A stretch of 38,007 nt of DNA from Chloroflexota bacterium (GCA_005882765.1 VBDV01000119.1:1-38007), one strand, 5' to 3'. Numbered from the stretch's first letter, positions 8,522 to 16,900 are shown. Notes: generated by a model not told the origin, from the sequence alone. Made by a program: numbers and translations.

Positions 8522-8541
8522 TCTCCGGCTGTCGCCGGAGA
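8522..8541 (-). promoter_or_regulatory. Perfect hairpin overlapping the ribosome binding site of the response regulator
   Basis: TCTCCGGC-N4-GCCGGAGA is a perfect 8-bp stem. On the minus-strand mRNA its 3' arm holds GGAGA, the only Shine-Dalgarno candidate for the GTG start at 8512. It could limit translation or act as a weak Crp-gene terminator, but no T tract follows. Confidence 0.4.
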
Positions 8542-8603
8542 AACGCCTCCGGCAGGATCGACTCGCTCCTCCGGCAGAGCCGCTCGTCGCTCGGTAGTCA
8601 CCT

Positions 8604-9281
8604 CTAGAAGCGGACCTCCTTGGCGAGGCGGTCGGCGTCCTTGATCGCGATCCGGCGGCGCCGGATCGAGATGATCTCGCGGCGCTCGAGATCGCCAAGC
8701 ACGCGGTTCACCGAGACCCTCGACGCTCCGATGAACGCAGCGAGCTCGTCCTGCGTTAGGGTCAGCTCGTTCGTGCCGTCGCCGCTCGAGCGCACCAGGT
8801 CGAGCAGGTACTTCGCGACCCGGCTCGGGACGTCCAGGAAGATCAAGTCCTCGACGCGATCCGAAAGCCGGCGAATGGTGCGAGCGAGAGTCTCGAGGAC
8901 GACGCGGAACGACGCCGGATGCGATTCGAGATAAGCGAGGAAATCGTCGCCGGCGAGAAGCGCCGCACGGGTGTCCTCCAGCGCGGTCGCGGATGCCGAG
9001 CGAGGGCTTCGATCGAAGAGCGCAAGCTCGCCGAAGAACTCCCCCGGCCGCATGATCGCCACGAGAGCCTCCTGGCCGAACTCGCCGGGGAGCGCGATCT
9101 TCACCCCACCGTCCAAAACCATGTACAGGTGTGTCCCCGGGTCATCCTTGCGAAAGATCATCTCGCCCCGTTTGAAGCTCTTCGTACGGACGCGCTCCGC
9201 GAGCTCCGCGAGCTCGCTGTCGGGGAGTCGGGAGAAGAGGGGAAGCCGCCGAAGGTGCTCGGCCACGCGCTGCTCGGGCAT
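8604..9281 (-). CDS. Crp/Fnr family transcriptional regulator
   Basis: The protein is a cyclic-nucleotide-type regulator. The preferred start is the ATG at 9279-9281 (MPEQRVAEHLRRLPLFSRLPDSEL), giving 225 residues. The track begins 14 residues earlier, with a poor N-terminus. The effector domain covers about residues 10-125 and contains GEFFGELALFDRSPRSASATA, whose GELAL and RSASA segments match the cAMP-binding phosphate cassette. A dimer helix follows, then a winged helix-turn-helix (LTQDELAAFIGASRVSVNRVLGDLERREII). No cysteine cluster is present, so an Fnr-type iron-sulfur sensor is unlikely. It is transcribed divergently from the deoxyribosyltransferase/HTH gene, and could regulate that gene and itself. 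The ligand is unproven. Confidence 0.9.
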   Translation of the reverse strand: MPEQRVAEHLRRLPLFSRLPDSELAELAERVRTKSFKRGEMIFRKDDPGTHLYMVLDGGVKIALPGEFGQEALVAIMRPGEFFGELALFDRSPRSASATALEDTRAALLAGDDFLAYLESHPASFRVVLETLARTIRRLSDRVEDLIFLDVPSRVAKYLLDLVRSSGDGTNELTLTQDELAAFIGASRVSVNRVLGDLERREIISIRRRRIAIKDADRLAKEVRF

Positions 9282-9332
9282 CCGCCGGATTCTACGAGGG
9301 GAACTTGACGCCCCGAGCATCATGAGCGGCCC

Positions 9333-10259
9333 ATGGACGAACCGAGGGAGAAGGCTCCCGCTGCGCTCGGCGAGGCATACATCTCAGGCGCGCTGACCGC
9401 GCTCGACGACGGTCCGCGCACGAAGCTCTTCTACGAGCTGCTGGCGGAGATCGCCGAAGCCGCGGGCTTGCGCGCGTATCTTCCCCATCGCGTCACCGAC
9501 CCCGTCGCGGCCGCCCACCTGGATCCGCGTTCGGTTTACGAGATCGACCGCGCACATGTCACGAGCGCGGCCGTGCTCATCGCGTATGCAGGCATCCCCT
9601 CCTTCGGCGTTGGCATCGAGGTAGAGGTCGCGCGTGAGCATGCCGTCCCGGTCATCGTGGTCGCCGAGCGGGACCGGCCCATCTCGCGACTCTTGCTGGG
9701 AAATCCGGCGGTCGTCGAGGTCGTGAAGTTCGCGGACCTCGACGGCTTGCGGCATGGGCTCGCGGCGGCGCTTGCCGCGGTCGCTTCGGTAACGCGCGAC
9801 GGCGTACGCCCCATGGTCTCCGATGACGTCGTCGTGCGGCGATTCATCGCGAGCCTCGAGGAGGCGCGCCGGTTGCCGCCGGCGGAGGTCACCGCGCTCC
9901 TGCGGGTCGGCGAGCTCGACGGCGAGACTGCCGCCGCGATCCGCGAGGCAGTCCTGGGTGGACGTCTCTTCGCCGCCGGCCTCCGCGATCTTGTCGGCCG
10001 GTACGCCCTGCGCGGCGCGGACCTCGGCGCGTTCGTCCTGCGCGACGTCTTGGAGCGGTCGCTTAGCGAATCGGCAGGAACGCTCGGGATCGACCCGCGC
10101 ACGGTGCGCCGTCACGTCGCGACCGCGCGCGTCCGCGTGGGACTGGCCGAGGACGCCGCACCGGATTCGGTCGCACAATGGCTCGTGACCGAGCTCATCG
10201 CGCCGCCGACGCGGGCGCTGCAGCTCCATCTCTTTGGCGTAACGAAGGCCCGCCAATAA
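9333..10259 (+). CDS. Nucleoside 2-deoxyribosyltransferase-like domain fused to a helix-turn-helix
   Basis: This 308-residue soluble protein appears to join two modules. Residues 10-150 resemble the nucleoside 2-deoxyribosyltransferase/SLOG-type fold: YISGALTAL at the start, then DPRSVYEIDRAHVTSAAVLIAYAGIPSFGVGIEVEVAREHAVPVIVVAERD. The segment GVGIEVEVA corresponds to the family motif that carries the catalytic Glu. Residues 165-250 are helical linker. Residues 250-285 (ESAGTLGIDPRTVRRHVATARVRVGL) look like a sigma-region-4 or LuxR-type helix-turn-helix. This suggests a nucleotide-sensing or nucleotide-cleaving transcription factor, which is inference. It is divergent from a Crp-type gene 51 nt away. 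No strong ribosome binding site precedes the ATG. Confidence 0.65.
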   Translation: MDEPREKAPAALGEAYISGALTALDDGPRTKLFYELLAEIAEAAGLRAYLPHRVTDPVAAAHLDPRSVYEIDRAHVTSAAVLIAYAGIPSFGVGIEVEVAREHAVPVIVVAERDRPISRLLLGNPAVVEVVKFADLDGLRHGLAAALAAVASVTRDGVRPMVSDDVVVRRFIASLEEARRLPPAEVTALLRVGELDGETAAAIREAVLGGRLFAAGLRDLVGRYALRGADLGAFVLRDVLERSLSESAGTLGIDPRTVRRHVATARVRVGLAEDAAPDSVAQWLVTELIAPPTRALQLHLFGVTKARQ

Positions 10260-10340
10260 CGTGGCGGCCGAAGAAAGAATGGGTGCGGGGCGCTTCGCGC
10301 ACGGGGGCCCCCGCCTCCCCCGCGCTAGAAAAAGGTAGGA

Positions 10341-10448
10341 ATGGGAAAAGGACAGAAGAAGCAGAAGACCAGCGGAAAGCTGGGCTGGCGGAGCAAAAAG
10401 GCGAACCACGGGCGCAAACCCGGAATGGGCCGCGGAAAGCGCAACTAG
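10341..10448 (+). CDS. Very basic 35-residue protein, possible bTHX-like ribosomal protein
   Basis: This ORF is too short for the track. It begins with ATG at 10341, directly after AAAGGTAGGA, a good Shine-Dalgarno region, and ends with TAG at 10446-10448. The product is MGKGQKKQKTSGKLGWRSKK followed by a Gly/Lys/Arg/Asn-rich tail. Lys plus Arg make up well over a third of the residues and no acidic residue is present. The N-terminus recalls the small ribosomal protein bTHX (MGKGD..T..GKIW in Thermus). That likeness is from memory and short, so the assignment is tentative. A strong hairpin sits just past the stop, as expected for a discrete small gene. A nucleic-acid-binding role is the safest reading. 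Confidence 0.55.
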   Translation: MGKGQKKQKTSGKLGWRSKKANHGRKPGMGRGKRN

Positions 10449-10449
10449 A

Positions 10450-10475
10450 GAGGGCACGCCGTGGGGCGTGCCCTC
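10450..10475. terminator. Strong hairpin between convergent genes, likely bidirectional terminator
   Basis: GAGGGCACGCC-N4-GGCGTGCCCTC forms an 11-bp perfect stem with a 4-nt loop, immediately after the small basic ORF. CCTCCTT follows on the plus strand, so the T tract is weak. It also lies downstream of the histone-like gene on the other strand. Confidence 0.6.
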
Positions 10476-10502
10476 CCTCCTTCAGGGCTCCGGCCTCGTC
10501 TT

Positions 10503-10889
10503 CTAGCGGCGCTTCTTGCGAGTCGACGAGCTGCGGCGCGTCGTGCGTTTCGCAGTCGAGCGCCCAGCGCTCTTCCGGCGCGCCGTGGTCTTGCGGCCCC
10601 CGCGCTTCGCTGTCGTCCGTTTCGTCGTGCCGCGCTTGGCGGTGCCCCGCTTGGCGGTCGCGCGCTTCGCGGTCGTTTTGCGCCGGCTCGTCGTGCGCTT
10701 CGCCGTGGTCTTCCGTCCGCCTGCGCTCGTGCTCGCGCGGCGCCGAGTCGTCTTACGACCGCTACCGCCGGACGCTGACCCGCTCATTGGCGAGGGCGGA
10801 GGCGGGGTCGGACTTGCTGGCAGCGGCGTGGGCCAGACCGAGCCGGGCTCCTTCTGCGCGGACCAATCGGTGCCTTCGTCTTCCTGCAT
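10503..10889 (-). CDS. Histone H1-like basic repeat protein
   Basis: The preferred start is the ATG at 10887-10889 (MQEDEGTDWSAQKEP), preceded by GGGGAGGA. The track start is 20 residues upstream and lacks such a site. The 128-residue product has a short acidic head, a Pro/Ser/Gly linker (PASPTPPPPSPMSGSASGG) and a long tail of KTTAKR, RATAKRG and TTKRTTAKRG repeats ending in KKRR. This matches bacterial histone H1-like proteins that compact or coat DNA, and AAKRT-type tails in general. It is low in complexity and cannot be assigned to a precise orthologue. It converges on the other small basic gene across the shared hairpin. Confidence 0.75.
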   Translation of the reverse strand: MQEDEGTDWSAQKEPGSVWPTPLPASPTPPPPSPMSGSASGGSGRKTTRRRASTSAGGRKTTAKRTTSRRKTTAKRATAKRGTAKRGTTKRTTAKRGGRKTTARRKSAGRSTAKRTTRRSSSTRKKRR

Positions 10890-10978
10890 GGTTCCTCCCC
10901 AAATATCGGTGGAGTGTTCGCGTGATGCATATCGAATTCCGCTTTGCATAGCAAGCGCCGTGACTCCGCGGCGCTCTG

Positions 10979-12139
10979 CTACGGCAAGAGACGGACGAAC
11001 ACTTCGCTCGCCAGAAGGCGGCCCCGCGCCGTAAGGCGCGCGTAACGACCTTCGACACGGACGAGGTGTGCAGGCTCGACCTCACGCAGGGCAGACCGCA
11101 CGCGTGTGGCCGCGGTGGCGCCGAACCGCGCTGCGTAACGCTCGAGGTCGAGGCCCGAGTCCAGTCGCAGCGCGAGCATCGCGGCCTCGCTCGGCGGATC
11201 GGCCTCCGCGTCGACCACTCGCTCGCTTCCCGACTCCGCCCGCGAGATGTACGCGCGGAGGTCGGCCGGGTTCGCTGACCGCGCGCCCGCGAGATGCGTG
11301 TGTGCGCCGACTCCCACGCCGAGCCAGTCGCGGTCGCGCCAGTACCCGAGGTTGTGGAGCGAACGCTTTCCCGGCCGAGCCCAGTTGGCGATCTCGTAGT
11401 GGCGGTAGGCCGCGCGCTCGAGTGCGCGTTCGGCGACCCGGTACATCCGGGCGATACCGGCGTCATCGGGTTGTGCCTCTGCGGCGGCTCGGCGCCAGCG
11501 TTCGAGGACCGGCCACCCGCCACCAGGCCAATTCGGGATCGACCCCTCCGGATCGAGCCGCAGCTCGAGCGGGTAGCAGGAGATGTGATCGGGGTTCAAC
11601 CCGGCTGCCGTCTGGAGGTCCCGCTCCCAGGCTGCGATGTCCTGTCCGGGCCACCCGAAGATGAGGTCGAGATTTGTGTCCAGCCCGGCATCCCGCGCGA
11701 CAGCGACCGCAGCCGCGCTGTCCTCCGGCTGGTGGGTCCGCCCGAGTGCGCGCAGGCCTCGCGCGTCGAAGCTCTGCGCGCCGAGCGAGAGACGCGTGAG
11801 TCCGAGCGCGAGCCAGGCCTCGAGCCGGGCCCGATCAAGGGTGGCCGGGTTCGCCTCGAGCGTGACCTCGCGCGGCCGAAGGACGAACGCGCGACGGAGC
11901 GCGTCGCCGAGCATCGCGATCTCCGCGGGCTCGAGCAGGCTCGGCGTGCCGCCACCGAAAAAGAGCGTGCGCGCTCGTGGACGGCCGAGGAGCGCTCCCT
12001 CCCGCGCGATCTCGCGCCCGAGCGCGTCGAGGTAGCGCGAGCGGAGCGCGGTCGTGGCGGGCGCGGTGGCGAAATCGCAGTACGGGCAGCGCGAAGCGCA
12101 GAACGGGATGTGTACATACAGGCCGATCCCCTGAGTCAT
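10979..12139 (-). CDS. hemW: Radical SAM heme chaperone HemW
   Basis: HemW is a radical S-adenosylmethionine protein related to oxygen-independent coproporphyrinogen oxidase, but it acts in heme delivery. The start is the ATG at 12137-12139 ([23 protein letters not shown]), overlapping the upstream stop as ATGA. The track adds 25 spurious residues. C14-x3-C18-x2-C21 binds the 4Fe-4S cluster. FFGGGTPSLL, TLEANP, RLSLGAQSFD and the HNLGYWRDRDWLGVGVGAHT motif follow in the usual order. The 386-residue length is typical. The HNxxYW region favours HemW over true HemN. It is the last gene of the lepA operon. Confidence 0.93.
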   Translation of the reverse strand: MTQGIGLYVHIPFCASRCPYCDFATAPATTALRSRYLDALGREIAREGALLGRPRARTLFFGGGTPSLLEPAEIAMLGDALRRAFVLRPREVTLEANPATLDRARLEAWLALGLTRLSLGAQSFDARGLRALGRTHQPEDSAAAVAVARDAGLDTNLDLIFGWPGQDIAAWERDLQTAAGLNPDHISCYPLELRLDPEGSIPNWPGGGWPVLERWRRAAAEAQPDDAGIARMYRVAERALERAAYRHYEIANWARPGKRSLHNLGYWRDRDWLGVGVGAHTHLAGARSANPADLRAYISRAESGSERVVDAEADPPSEAAMLALRLDSGLDLERYAARFGATAATRVRSALREVEPAHLVRVEGRYARLTARGRLLASEVFVRLLP

Positions 12140-12633
12140 CGGGTCACGCCCAGAGGATTGGGGAGCACAGCGTCCGCCGACAGCTCCGCGGTGCGCCCGA
12201 GGTCGAGGAGCCACTCGCGCGATTCGTGGACGAAGGCAAGGAGATGGCTCGGCTGCCAGTCGCTCTCGGTCGCGATGCGCTCCTCGCCGAAATCGGGGAG
12301 GAGCAATACGTAAGCCGTCGCCCGGTCAACGAGGCGCGCCCCAGACACGCCGAATCCGCCCATGCGCTCGGCACCACCGAGCGCCGCCACGACCGACGCC
12401 CGCAGGGGTGCCACGACCTCGGCGAGGCGCGCGTCCAGCCCGGTCGGCTCGACGCCCGCGGCGTGCTGCAGCGCCACGGATGAGCGCGCCGCGTAGAGCC
12501 CTTCGAGCAGCCCACGCGTCTCGCGCGACAGCTTCTCCCACATCGCCGACGCGTCGTTCTCGGAGACGGCGCGCAGGAAGGTTGACGCGGCGAGCTGCGT
12601 GGGATGCTCGAACTGGATCTTCGGCGATTTCAC
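12136..12633 (-). CDS. Uncharacterised protein between lepA and hemW, 165 aa
   Basis: The frame starts with GTG at 12631-12633, overlapping the lepA stop as GTGA, and its own stop overlaps the hemW ATG. The three genes are thus translationally coupled. The protein is soluble and helical at first ([41 protein letters not shown]). A beta-rich second half follows ([57 protein letters not shown]). The helical start and the small sheet resemble SnoaL/NTF2-like proteins, where [15 protein letters not shown] would be the first helices. That fold is a guess. No catalytic residues stand out. Fusion of its translation with two housekeeping genes argues that it is expressed. Confidence 0.75.
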   Translation of the reverse strand: MKSPKIQFEHPTQLAASTFLRAVSENDASAMWEKLSRETRGLLEGLYAARSSVALQHAAGVEPTGLDARLAEVVAPLRASVVAALGGAERMGGFGVSGARLVDRATAYVLLLPDFGEERIATESDWQPSHLLAFVHESREWLLDLGRTAELSADAVLPNPLGVTR

Positions 12634-14423
12634 GTCTCGTCACCGATCCGAAGGACGGCGAGGAAGGCCTCCTGCGGGATCTCGACCGATCCCACCATCT
12701 TCATGCGCTTCTTGCCTTCCTTCTGCTTCTCGAGGAGCTTTCGCTTGCGCGTGATGTCGCCGCCGTAGCACTTCGCGAGCACGTCCTTGCGCTTCGCCTT
12801 CACGGTCTCGCTCGCGACGACCTTCCCGCCGATCGCAGCTTGGATGCGAACGTCGAACATCTGCTTCGGGATGAGGCCGCGGAGCTTGTTCACGAGCACG
12901 CGACCGGTCTGCTGTGCGCGCCCCCGGTGGGTGATGATCGAAAGCGCGTCGACAAGTGTTCCGGCAACGAGGATGTCGAGGCGCACGAGGTCCGCCGGGC
13001 GGTACTCCGCGAACTCGTAGTCGAGCGAGGCGTAGCCGCGCGAGCTCGACTTCAGCTGGTCATAGAAATCGACGATCACCTCGGAGAGCGGCATGTCGTA
13101 CTTCAGCATCGCCCGCGTCGGATCGACGTAGCTCATGTCGGCGAGGGACGCGCGCTTGGTCTGCGCGAGCTCCATCACCGGACCCACGTGCGTGGTCGGC
13201 ACGATGACCGTCACCTTCATCCACGGCTCGCGGATCTCGACGATCGTGCCCGGGTCCGGCAGGAGCGCCGGGTTGTCGATCGCGACCTCGGCGCCCTTCT
13301 GGGTTATCACGCGGTACTCGACGGACGGCGATGTGGCGATGAGGTCGAGGTCGTACTCGCGCTCGAGGCGCTCCTGCACGATCTCGAGATGGAGAAGGCC
13401 GAGGAACCCCGCGCGGAAACCGAAGCCCAGTGCCTGCGACGTCTCCGGCTCGTAGATGAGCGACGCGTCGTTTAGACGCAGCTTCTCCATCGCGTCTTTG
13501 AGCAGCGGGTAGTCCTGCGCGTTGGATGGGTAGAAGCCCGCGAACACCATCGGTTTCGCCGGCCGGTAGCCCGGAAGCGGCGCGGTCGCGGGGCGACCGG
13601 CCAGGGTGAGCGTGTCGCCGACGCGGCAGTCGGCCACCGCTTTGAGGCCGGTCGCGATGTAGCCGGTCTCGCCCGTTTCGAGGCGCGGGATCGGCCGCGC
13701 GTCCGGAACGAAGACGCCGAGCTCGAGCAGCTCGCTTTCCTTCTCCGTCGCGAAGAGCCGGATCCGCTCGTGGTCGCCGAGCGAGCCGTCGACGACCCGG
13801 ACGTGCGCGACGACGCCCTTGTACGCGTCGTAGTGCGAGTCGAAGATCAGCGCGCGAAGCGGCGCGCCGACGTCGCCAACCGGCGGCGGGACACGCTCGA
13901 CGATCGCATCGAGGAGCTCGTTCACGCCCGCGCCGGTCTTTCCGGAGACGAGGAGGATCTCTTCGTCGCGGAAGCCGAGGGTAGTGCGCAGCTCCTCTCG
14001 GATGACATCCAGGTCGATGTTCGGCAGGTCGATCTTGTTGATGACCGGGATGACCTCGAGGCCCTGCTCGACCGCGAGGTAGGCGTTCGCGAGTGTCTGC
14101 GCCTCGATGCCCTGCGACGCGTCGACGAGCAGCACCGCGCCCTCGCAGGCGGCGAGCGATCGACTGACCTCGTACGTGAAGTCGACATGTCCGGGGGTGT
14201 CGATGAGGTTGAGCTCGTGGTCGCGCCAGGTCATGCGCACCGCGCGCGCCTTGATCGTGATCCCGTGCTCGCGCTCGAGCTCCATCGAGTCGAGCAGCTG
14301 GTCGCGCATCTCACGCAGGGGCACGGTCCCCGTCGTTTCGAGCAGCCGATCGGAGAGGGTCGTCTTGCCGTGATCGACGTGCGCGATGACGCAGAAGTTG
14401 CGGATGCGGGCGAGCTCGGCCAT
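12630..14423 (-). CDS. lepA: Elongation factor 4 (LepA), ribosomal back-translocase GTPase
   Basis: LepA is a translational GTPase that acts on stalled or mistranslocated ribosomes. The 597-residue product is full length. It has G1 [17 protein letters not shown]2/G3 [13 protein letters not shown] and [18 protein letters not shown]4 NKIDLPN, domain II, and the LepA-specific parts [38 protein letters not shown] and [14 protein letters not shown]. The C-terminal domain [22 protein letters not shown] is diagnostic and separates it from EF-G. The ATG lies at 14421-14423. It heads the lepA-unknown-hemW operon and follows the ABC transporter genes by 30 nt on the same strand. Confidence 0.98.
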   Translation of the reverse strand: MAELARIRNFCVIAHVDHGKTTLSDRLLETTGTVPLREMRDQLLDSMELEREHGITIKARAVRMTWRDHELNLIDTPGHVDFTYEVSRSLAACEGAVLLVDASQGIEAQTLANAYLAVEQGLEVIPVINKIDLPNIDLDVIREELRTTLGFRDEEILLVSGKTGAGVNELLDAIVERVPPPVGDVGAPLRALIFDSHYDAYKGVVAHVRVVDGSLGDHERIRLFATEKESELLELGVFVPDARPIPRLETGETGYIATGLKAVADCRVGDTLTLAGRPATAPLPGYRPAKPMVFAGFYPSNAQDYPLLKDAMEKLRLNDASLIYEPETSQALGFGFRAGFLGLLHLEIVQERLEREYDLDLIATSPSVEYRVITQKGAEVAIDNPALLPDPGTIVEIREPWMKVTVIVPTTHVGPVMELAQTKRASLADMSYVDPTRAMLKYDMPLSEVIVDFYDQLKSSSRGYASLDYEFAEYRPADLVRLDILVAGTLVDALSIITHRGRAQQTGRVLVNKLRGLIPKQMFDVRIQAAIGGKVVASETVKAKRKDVLAKCYGGDITRKRKLLEKQKEGKKRMKMVGSVEIPQEAFLAVLRIGDET

Positions 14424-14453
14424 CGCGTTCAGACTAGGGTCAGACGGCCGCGG

Positions 14454-15473
14454 TCACCCTCCGCCGGTCGCGCCCTGGACGTCGCGCCGCTCGAAGAGCC
14501 AGAAGGCGACGCCAGCAAGGACGAGCGTGTAGACCGCGAGTACAGCGATCGAATGGGTCTGATCGGGAAGAGTCGCGGCTGCGCCAAAACCACCCGAGCC
14601 TCCGGTCCACGCCGAGATGTTGCGCACCAGGAGAAAGTCCGCGATGTTCTGGAACCAGCTAAACAGGTTCGAGAAGAGCGCGATGATGAGCTGCTCGGCG
14701 AAGTAATAGCCCAATCCGATCGCCATGCCCGCGGCGGACGATCTCGCGACCACGGTCACGAAGGTCGTGAGCGCGAGGTAGGGCAGGACCGAGGTCCACG
14801 CCTTCCAGAGGGCGAGTCCGGCGTCGGACCACGTCGCCGTGGCTGCGCCCGAGGGCGCCGCCCCTGCGATCGACGTGGCGACGACGCTAGCGATCGCGAC
14901 GGTCGCCAGCGCCACGACGAGCCCGAGGAAGGCGATGACCGCGAGCGTGATCAGCTTCGCCGTGAGGTAGGGCCAACGCCCGATCCCCTGCGTGAGCGCC
15001 GATCGTAGCGTGCCGGCTCCGTAGTCGATCCCGATCGCCGAGGCGGTGAGGATCGCGATGAGAATCAGCGCGAGGGTCTGCACGATACCGAGGGCGGTCG
15101 AGATGCTTCCTGGCAGCGAGAAGCCCTGATAGGCGCGTGCGAGGCGGGCCGGTAACGTCGCCGCCTGCTGGCGGCACTGCGCCGCAAGCCCGGCGACGAC
15201 CTGGGCGTCGAGATCGGCAGGCTGCCGCGCGGGGTTGCCCGAGAGGAGGTCGTTGCAGGCGACCGTGCGCGGCGCGCGTCCCTGCTGTTGCTGCAGCGAG
15301 GCTGGGACGGTCAGCTCGCCGCCCGTCGTCTGGAGGTTCTGGTAGGAGAAGAACTGCCCCCACACCGCGAGCTGCGCGAAGAGGATCGCGAAGACAAGCA
15401 GGATCCACAGCATCCAGCGCCGCCGGAGCTTGAACCACTCCCATCTCGTCAGGTTCGCGACGTTCCCGATCAC
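14454..15473 (-). CDS. ABC-2 type transporter permease
   Basis: This is the membrane subunit of an ABC exporter. The right start is the GTG at 15471-15473 (VIGNVANLTRWEWFKLRRRWMLWILL), which overlaps the ATPase stop as GTGA. The track start 64 residues upstream lies inside the ATPase gene. The 339-residue product has an N-terminal cytoplasmic helix, then TM1 (WMLWILLVFAILFAQLAVWG). A soluble extracytoplasmic loop with two cysteines (VACNDLL..AAQCRQQ) follows, then about five further TM helices. YGAGTLRSALTQGIGRWPYLTAKL is the typical ABC-2 coupling region. The substrate is unknown. Together with the ATPase and MarR genes it forms one regulated export operon. Confidence 0.9.
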   Translation of the reverse strand: MIGNVANLTRWEWFKLRRRWMLWILLVFAILFAQLAVWGQFFSYQNLQTTGGELTVPASLQQQQGRAPRTVACNDLLSGNPARQPADLDAQVVAGLAAQCRQQAATLPARLARAYQGFSLPGSISTALGIVQTLALILIAILTASAIGIDYGAGTLRSALTQGIGRWPYLTAKLITLAVIAFLGLVVALATVAIASVVATSIAGAAPSGAATATWSDAGLALWKAWTSVLPYLALTTFVTVVARSSAAGMAIGLGYYFAEQLIIALFSNLFSWFQNIADFLLVRNISAWTGGSGGFGAAATLPDQTHSIAVLAVYTLVLAGVAFWLFERRDVQGATGGG

Positions 15474-16402
15474 GACCGTTCCTTTCCGGTCGTTGGATCG
15501 GTGCCCGTGATTTCCATGAAGAATTCCTCGAGCGACCGGTGGACCGGTACGAGCTCGTTGACGTAGACCTGCTGCACCGCCAGATCGCGCGACAGCTCCC
15601 ACGCGCGGGCCTGCGATCCCGTGACCAAGAGGCCACCGTCGTGACGCTCGACGTGCTCCACCCAACGTATGCCGGAGAGAATGGCTTGGGCTTTCGTATC
15701 GTCGGTTGTGCGTAGCCGAAGCCCGTCGTGCTGACGGAGTAGCTCCTTGATCGAGCCCTGCGCGATCAGTCTGCCGCGTGAGAGGACGGCGACGTTGTCG
15801 CAGACCAACTCGGTCTCCGCGAGCAGGTGACTCGACAGAACCACCGTCCGTCCGCCCTTGCCGAGATCGCGGATGAGCTCGCGCACCTCGACGACACCTG
15901 CCGGGTCGAGTCCGTTCGTCGGCTCGTCGAGGAACACGAGCTCCGGATCACCGAGGAGCGCGCATGCGATCCCGAGGCGCTGCTTCATCCCGAGCGAGTA
16001 GGTCGAATATTTGCTGTCGGCGCGCTTTCCGAGGTCCACAAGCTCGAGGAGCCGGTCAACGTCGGCCGGTGCGCCCCGCCGACCGATCCCCTGGAAGTAG
16101 CGCAGATTCCCGCGTCCCGAAAGGTACGGATAGAAGGTCGGCGTCTCGACCATCGCTCCAACCCGCCGGAGCGTCGCCGGGTGGCGAGCGGGATCGCCGA
16201 AGATCCGAGCCTCGCCGCTCGTCGGGTGGACGAGCCCTAAGAGCATGCCCATCGTCGTGGTCTTGCCGGAGCCGTTCGGCCCGAGAAATCCGAAGACGCC
16301 ACCTCGCGGGACGCGGAGCGTCAGGTTGTTCACCGCGACGACGTCTCCGTATCGCTTGGTCAGGTCGGTCGTCTCGATCACGTGCCCGTTCTGAGAGCTC
16401 AT
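15470..16402 (-). CDS. ABC transporter ATP-binding protein (export type)
   Basis: This is the ATPase subunit of the ABC-2 exporter. The 310-residue protein has Walker A GPNGSGKTTT, a Q-loop region (VGAMVETPTFYPYLSGRGNL), signature YSLGMKQRLGIA, Walker B LVFLDEPTNGLDP and the switch His in LSSHLLAE. The C-terminal 90 residues form the extra domain seen in drug- and bacitracin-type exporters. Its ATG overlaps the stop of the MarR gene (ATGA), and its stop overlaps the permease start. Such MarR-controlled modules often export antimicrobials or lipids, but the substrate cannot be read from sequence. Confidence 0.95.
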   Translation of the reverse strand: MSSQNGHVIETTDLTKRYGDVVAVNNLTLRVPRGGVFGFLGPNGSGKTTTMGMLLGLVHPTSGEARIFGDPARHPATLRRVGAMVETPTFYPYLSGRGNLRYFQGIGRRGAPADVDRLLELVDLGKRADSKYSTYSLGMKQRLGIACALLGDPELVFLDEPTNGLDPAGVVEVRELIRDLGKGGRTVVLSSHLLAETELVCDNVAVLSRGRLIAQGSIKELLRQHDGLRLRTTDDTKAQAILSGIRWVEHVERHDGGLLVTGSQARAWELSRDLAVQQVYVNELVPVHRSLEEFFMEITGTDPTTGKERS

Positions 16403-16869
16403 GCGGACCTTTTCATCGGGGGCCGAGCTGACGCCCGGGGTCCGATCGAAAGCACGCGGACGAACGCACGGACCGTCGTCGCGAGCGCTTCGCGCTCGTT
16501 CGGGGTCATCCCGCGCAGTGCGCGTGCGAGCTGGGCGTTCGAGCGTTGTTCGAGGCGCCGCAGAAGCCGAGACCCCTTCGCGGCAAGCTCGAGGAGAACG
16601 GCACGGCGGTCAGAGGGATCGGTCTGGCGGCCGACGTACTCGAGGCGAACCAATCGATCGCTCAGGGCTGACGCGCTGGCCAGGCTCATCCCCAGGCGCC
16701 TTGCTAGATCGCTGACGCGAACGGGGTGGTCAGCGGACGCGAGCACGAACAGCGCGCGCAGCTGGGTGAACGTCAAATCGACGTCTGCCCAGGCGTCAGG
16801 GGATCGCGCGGTGAGCTCGCGCATCTGCGCCACGAGCCGGGATAGCTCTGCGTCAGTCGGGCGTCCCAC
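16399..16869 (-). CDS. MarR family transcriptional regulator
   Basis: The 156-residue protein starts with GTG at 16867-16869. It has the MarR winged-helix layout: N-terminal dimer helix, then LTFTQLRALFVLASADHPVRVSDLARRLGMSLASASALSDRLVRLEYVGRQTDPSDRRAVLLELAAKGSRLL. SDLARRLG...SASALSDRLV is the recognition unit and DPSDRRAV is the wing. MarR proteins usually repress their own operon and are released by small aromatic ligands. Here the downstream genes, coupled by ATGA, encode an ABC exporter, so this is the probable local repressor. Confidence 0.93.
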   Translation of the reverse strand: MGRPTDAELSRLVAQMRELTARSPDAWADVDLTFTQLRALFVLASADHPVRVSDLARRLGMSLASASALSDRLVRLEYVGRQTDPSDRRAVLLELAAKGSRLLRRLEQRSNAQLARALRGMTPNEREALATTVRAFVRVLSIGPRASARPPMKRSA

Positions 16870-16887
16870 GTGAATACTCTACGAGAC

Positions 16888-16900
16888 ATTGATTATCGAT
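16888..16900. promoter_or_regulatory. Candidate operator upstream of the MarR gene
   Basis: ATTGAT-T-ATCGAT is a near-palindrome with one mismatch, lying 19 nt upstream of the MarR start in the gap before murJ. MarR family operators are often AT-rich dyads of this kind. The AT content stands out in this GC-rich DNA. No binding data are available. Confidence 0.35.

Noticed and set aside
10503-10889. KTTAKR repeats as a DNA repeat element
   Set aside because: The repetition is at protein level, in frame, and continues a proper ORF with a strong ribosome site.
10178-10951. 257-aa plus-strand ORF over the small basic genes
   Set aside because: It crosses a strong hairpin, overlaps two better-supported genes, and has Ser/Arg/Cys shadow composition.
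13770-15008. 412-aa plus-strand ORF
   Set aside because: It runs antisense to lepA and the ABC permease and shows only the biased composition of a shadow frame.
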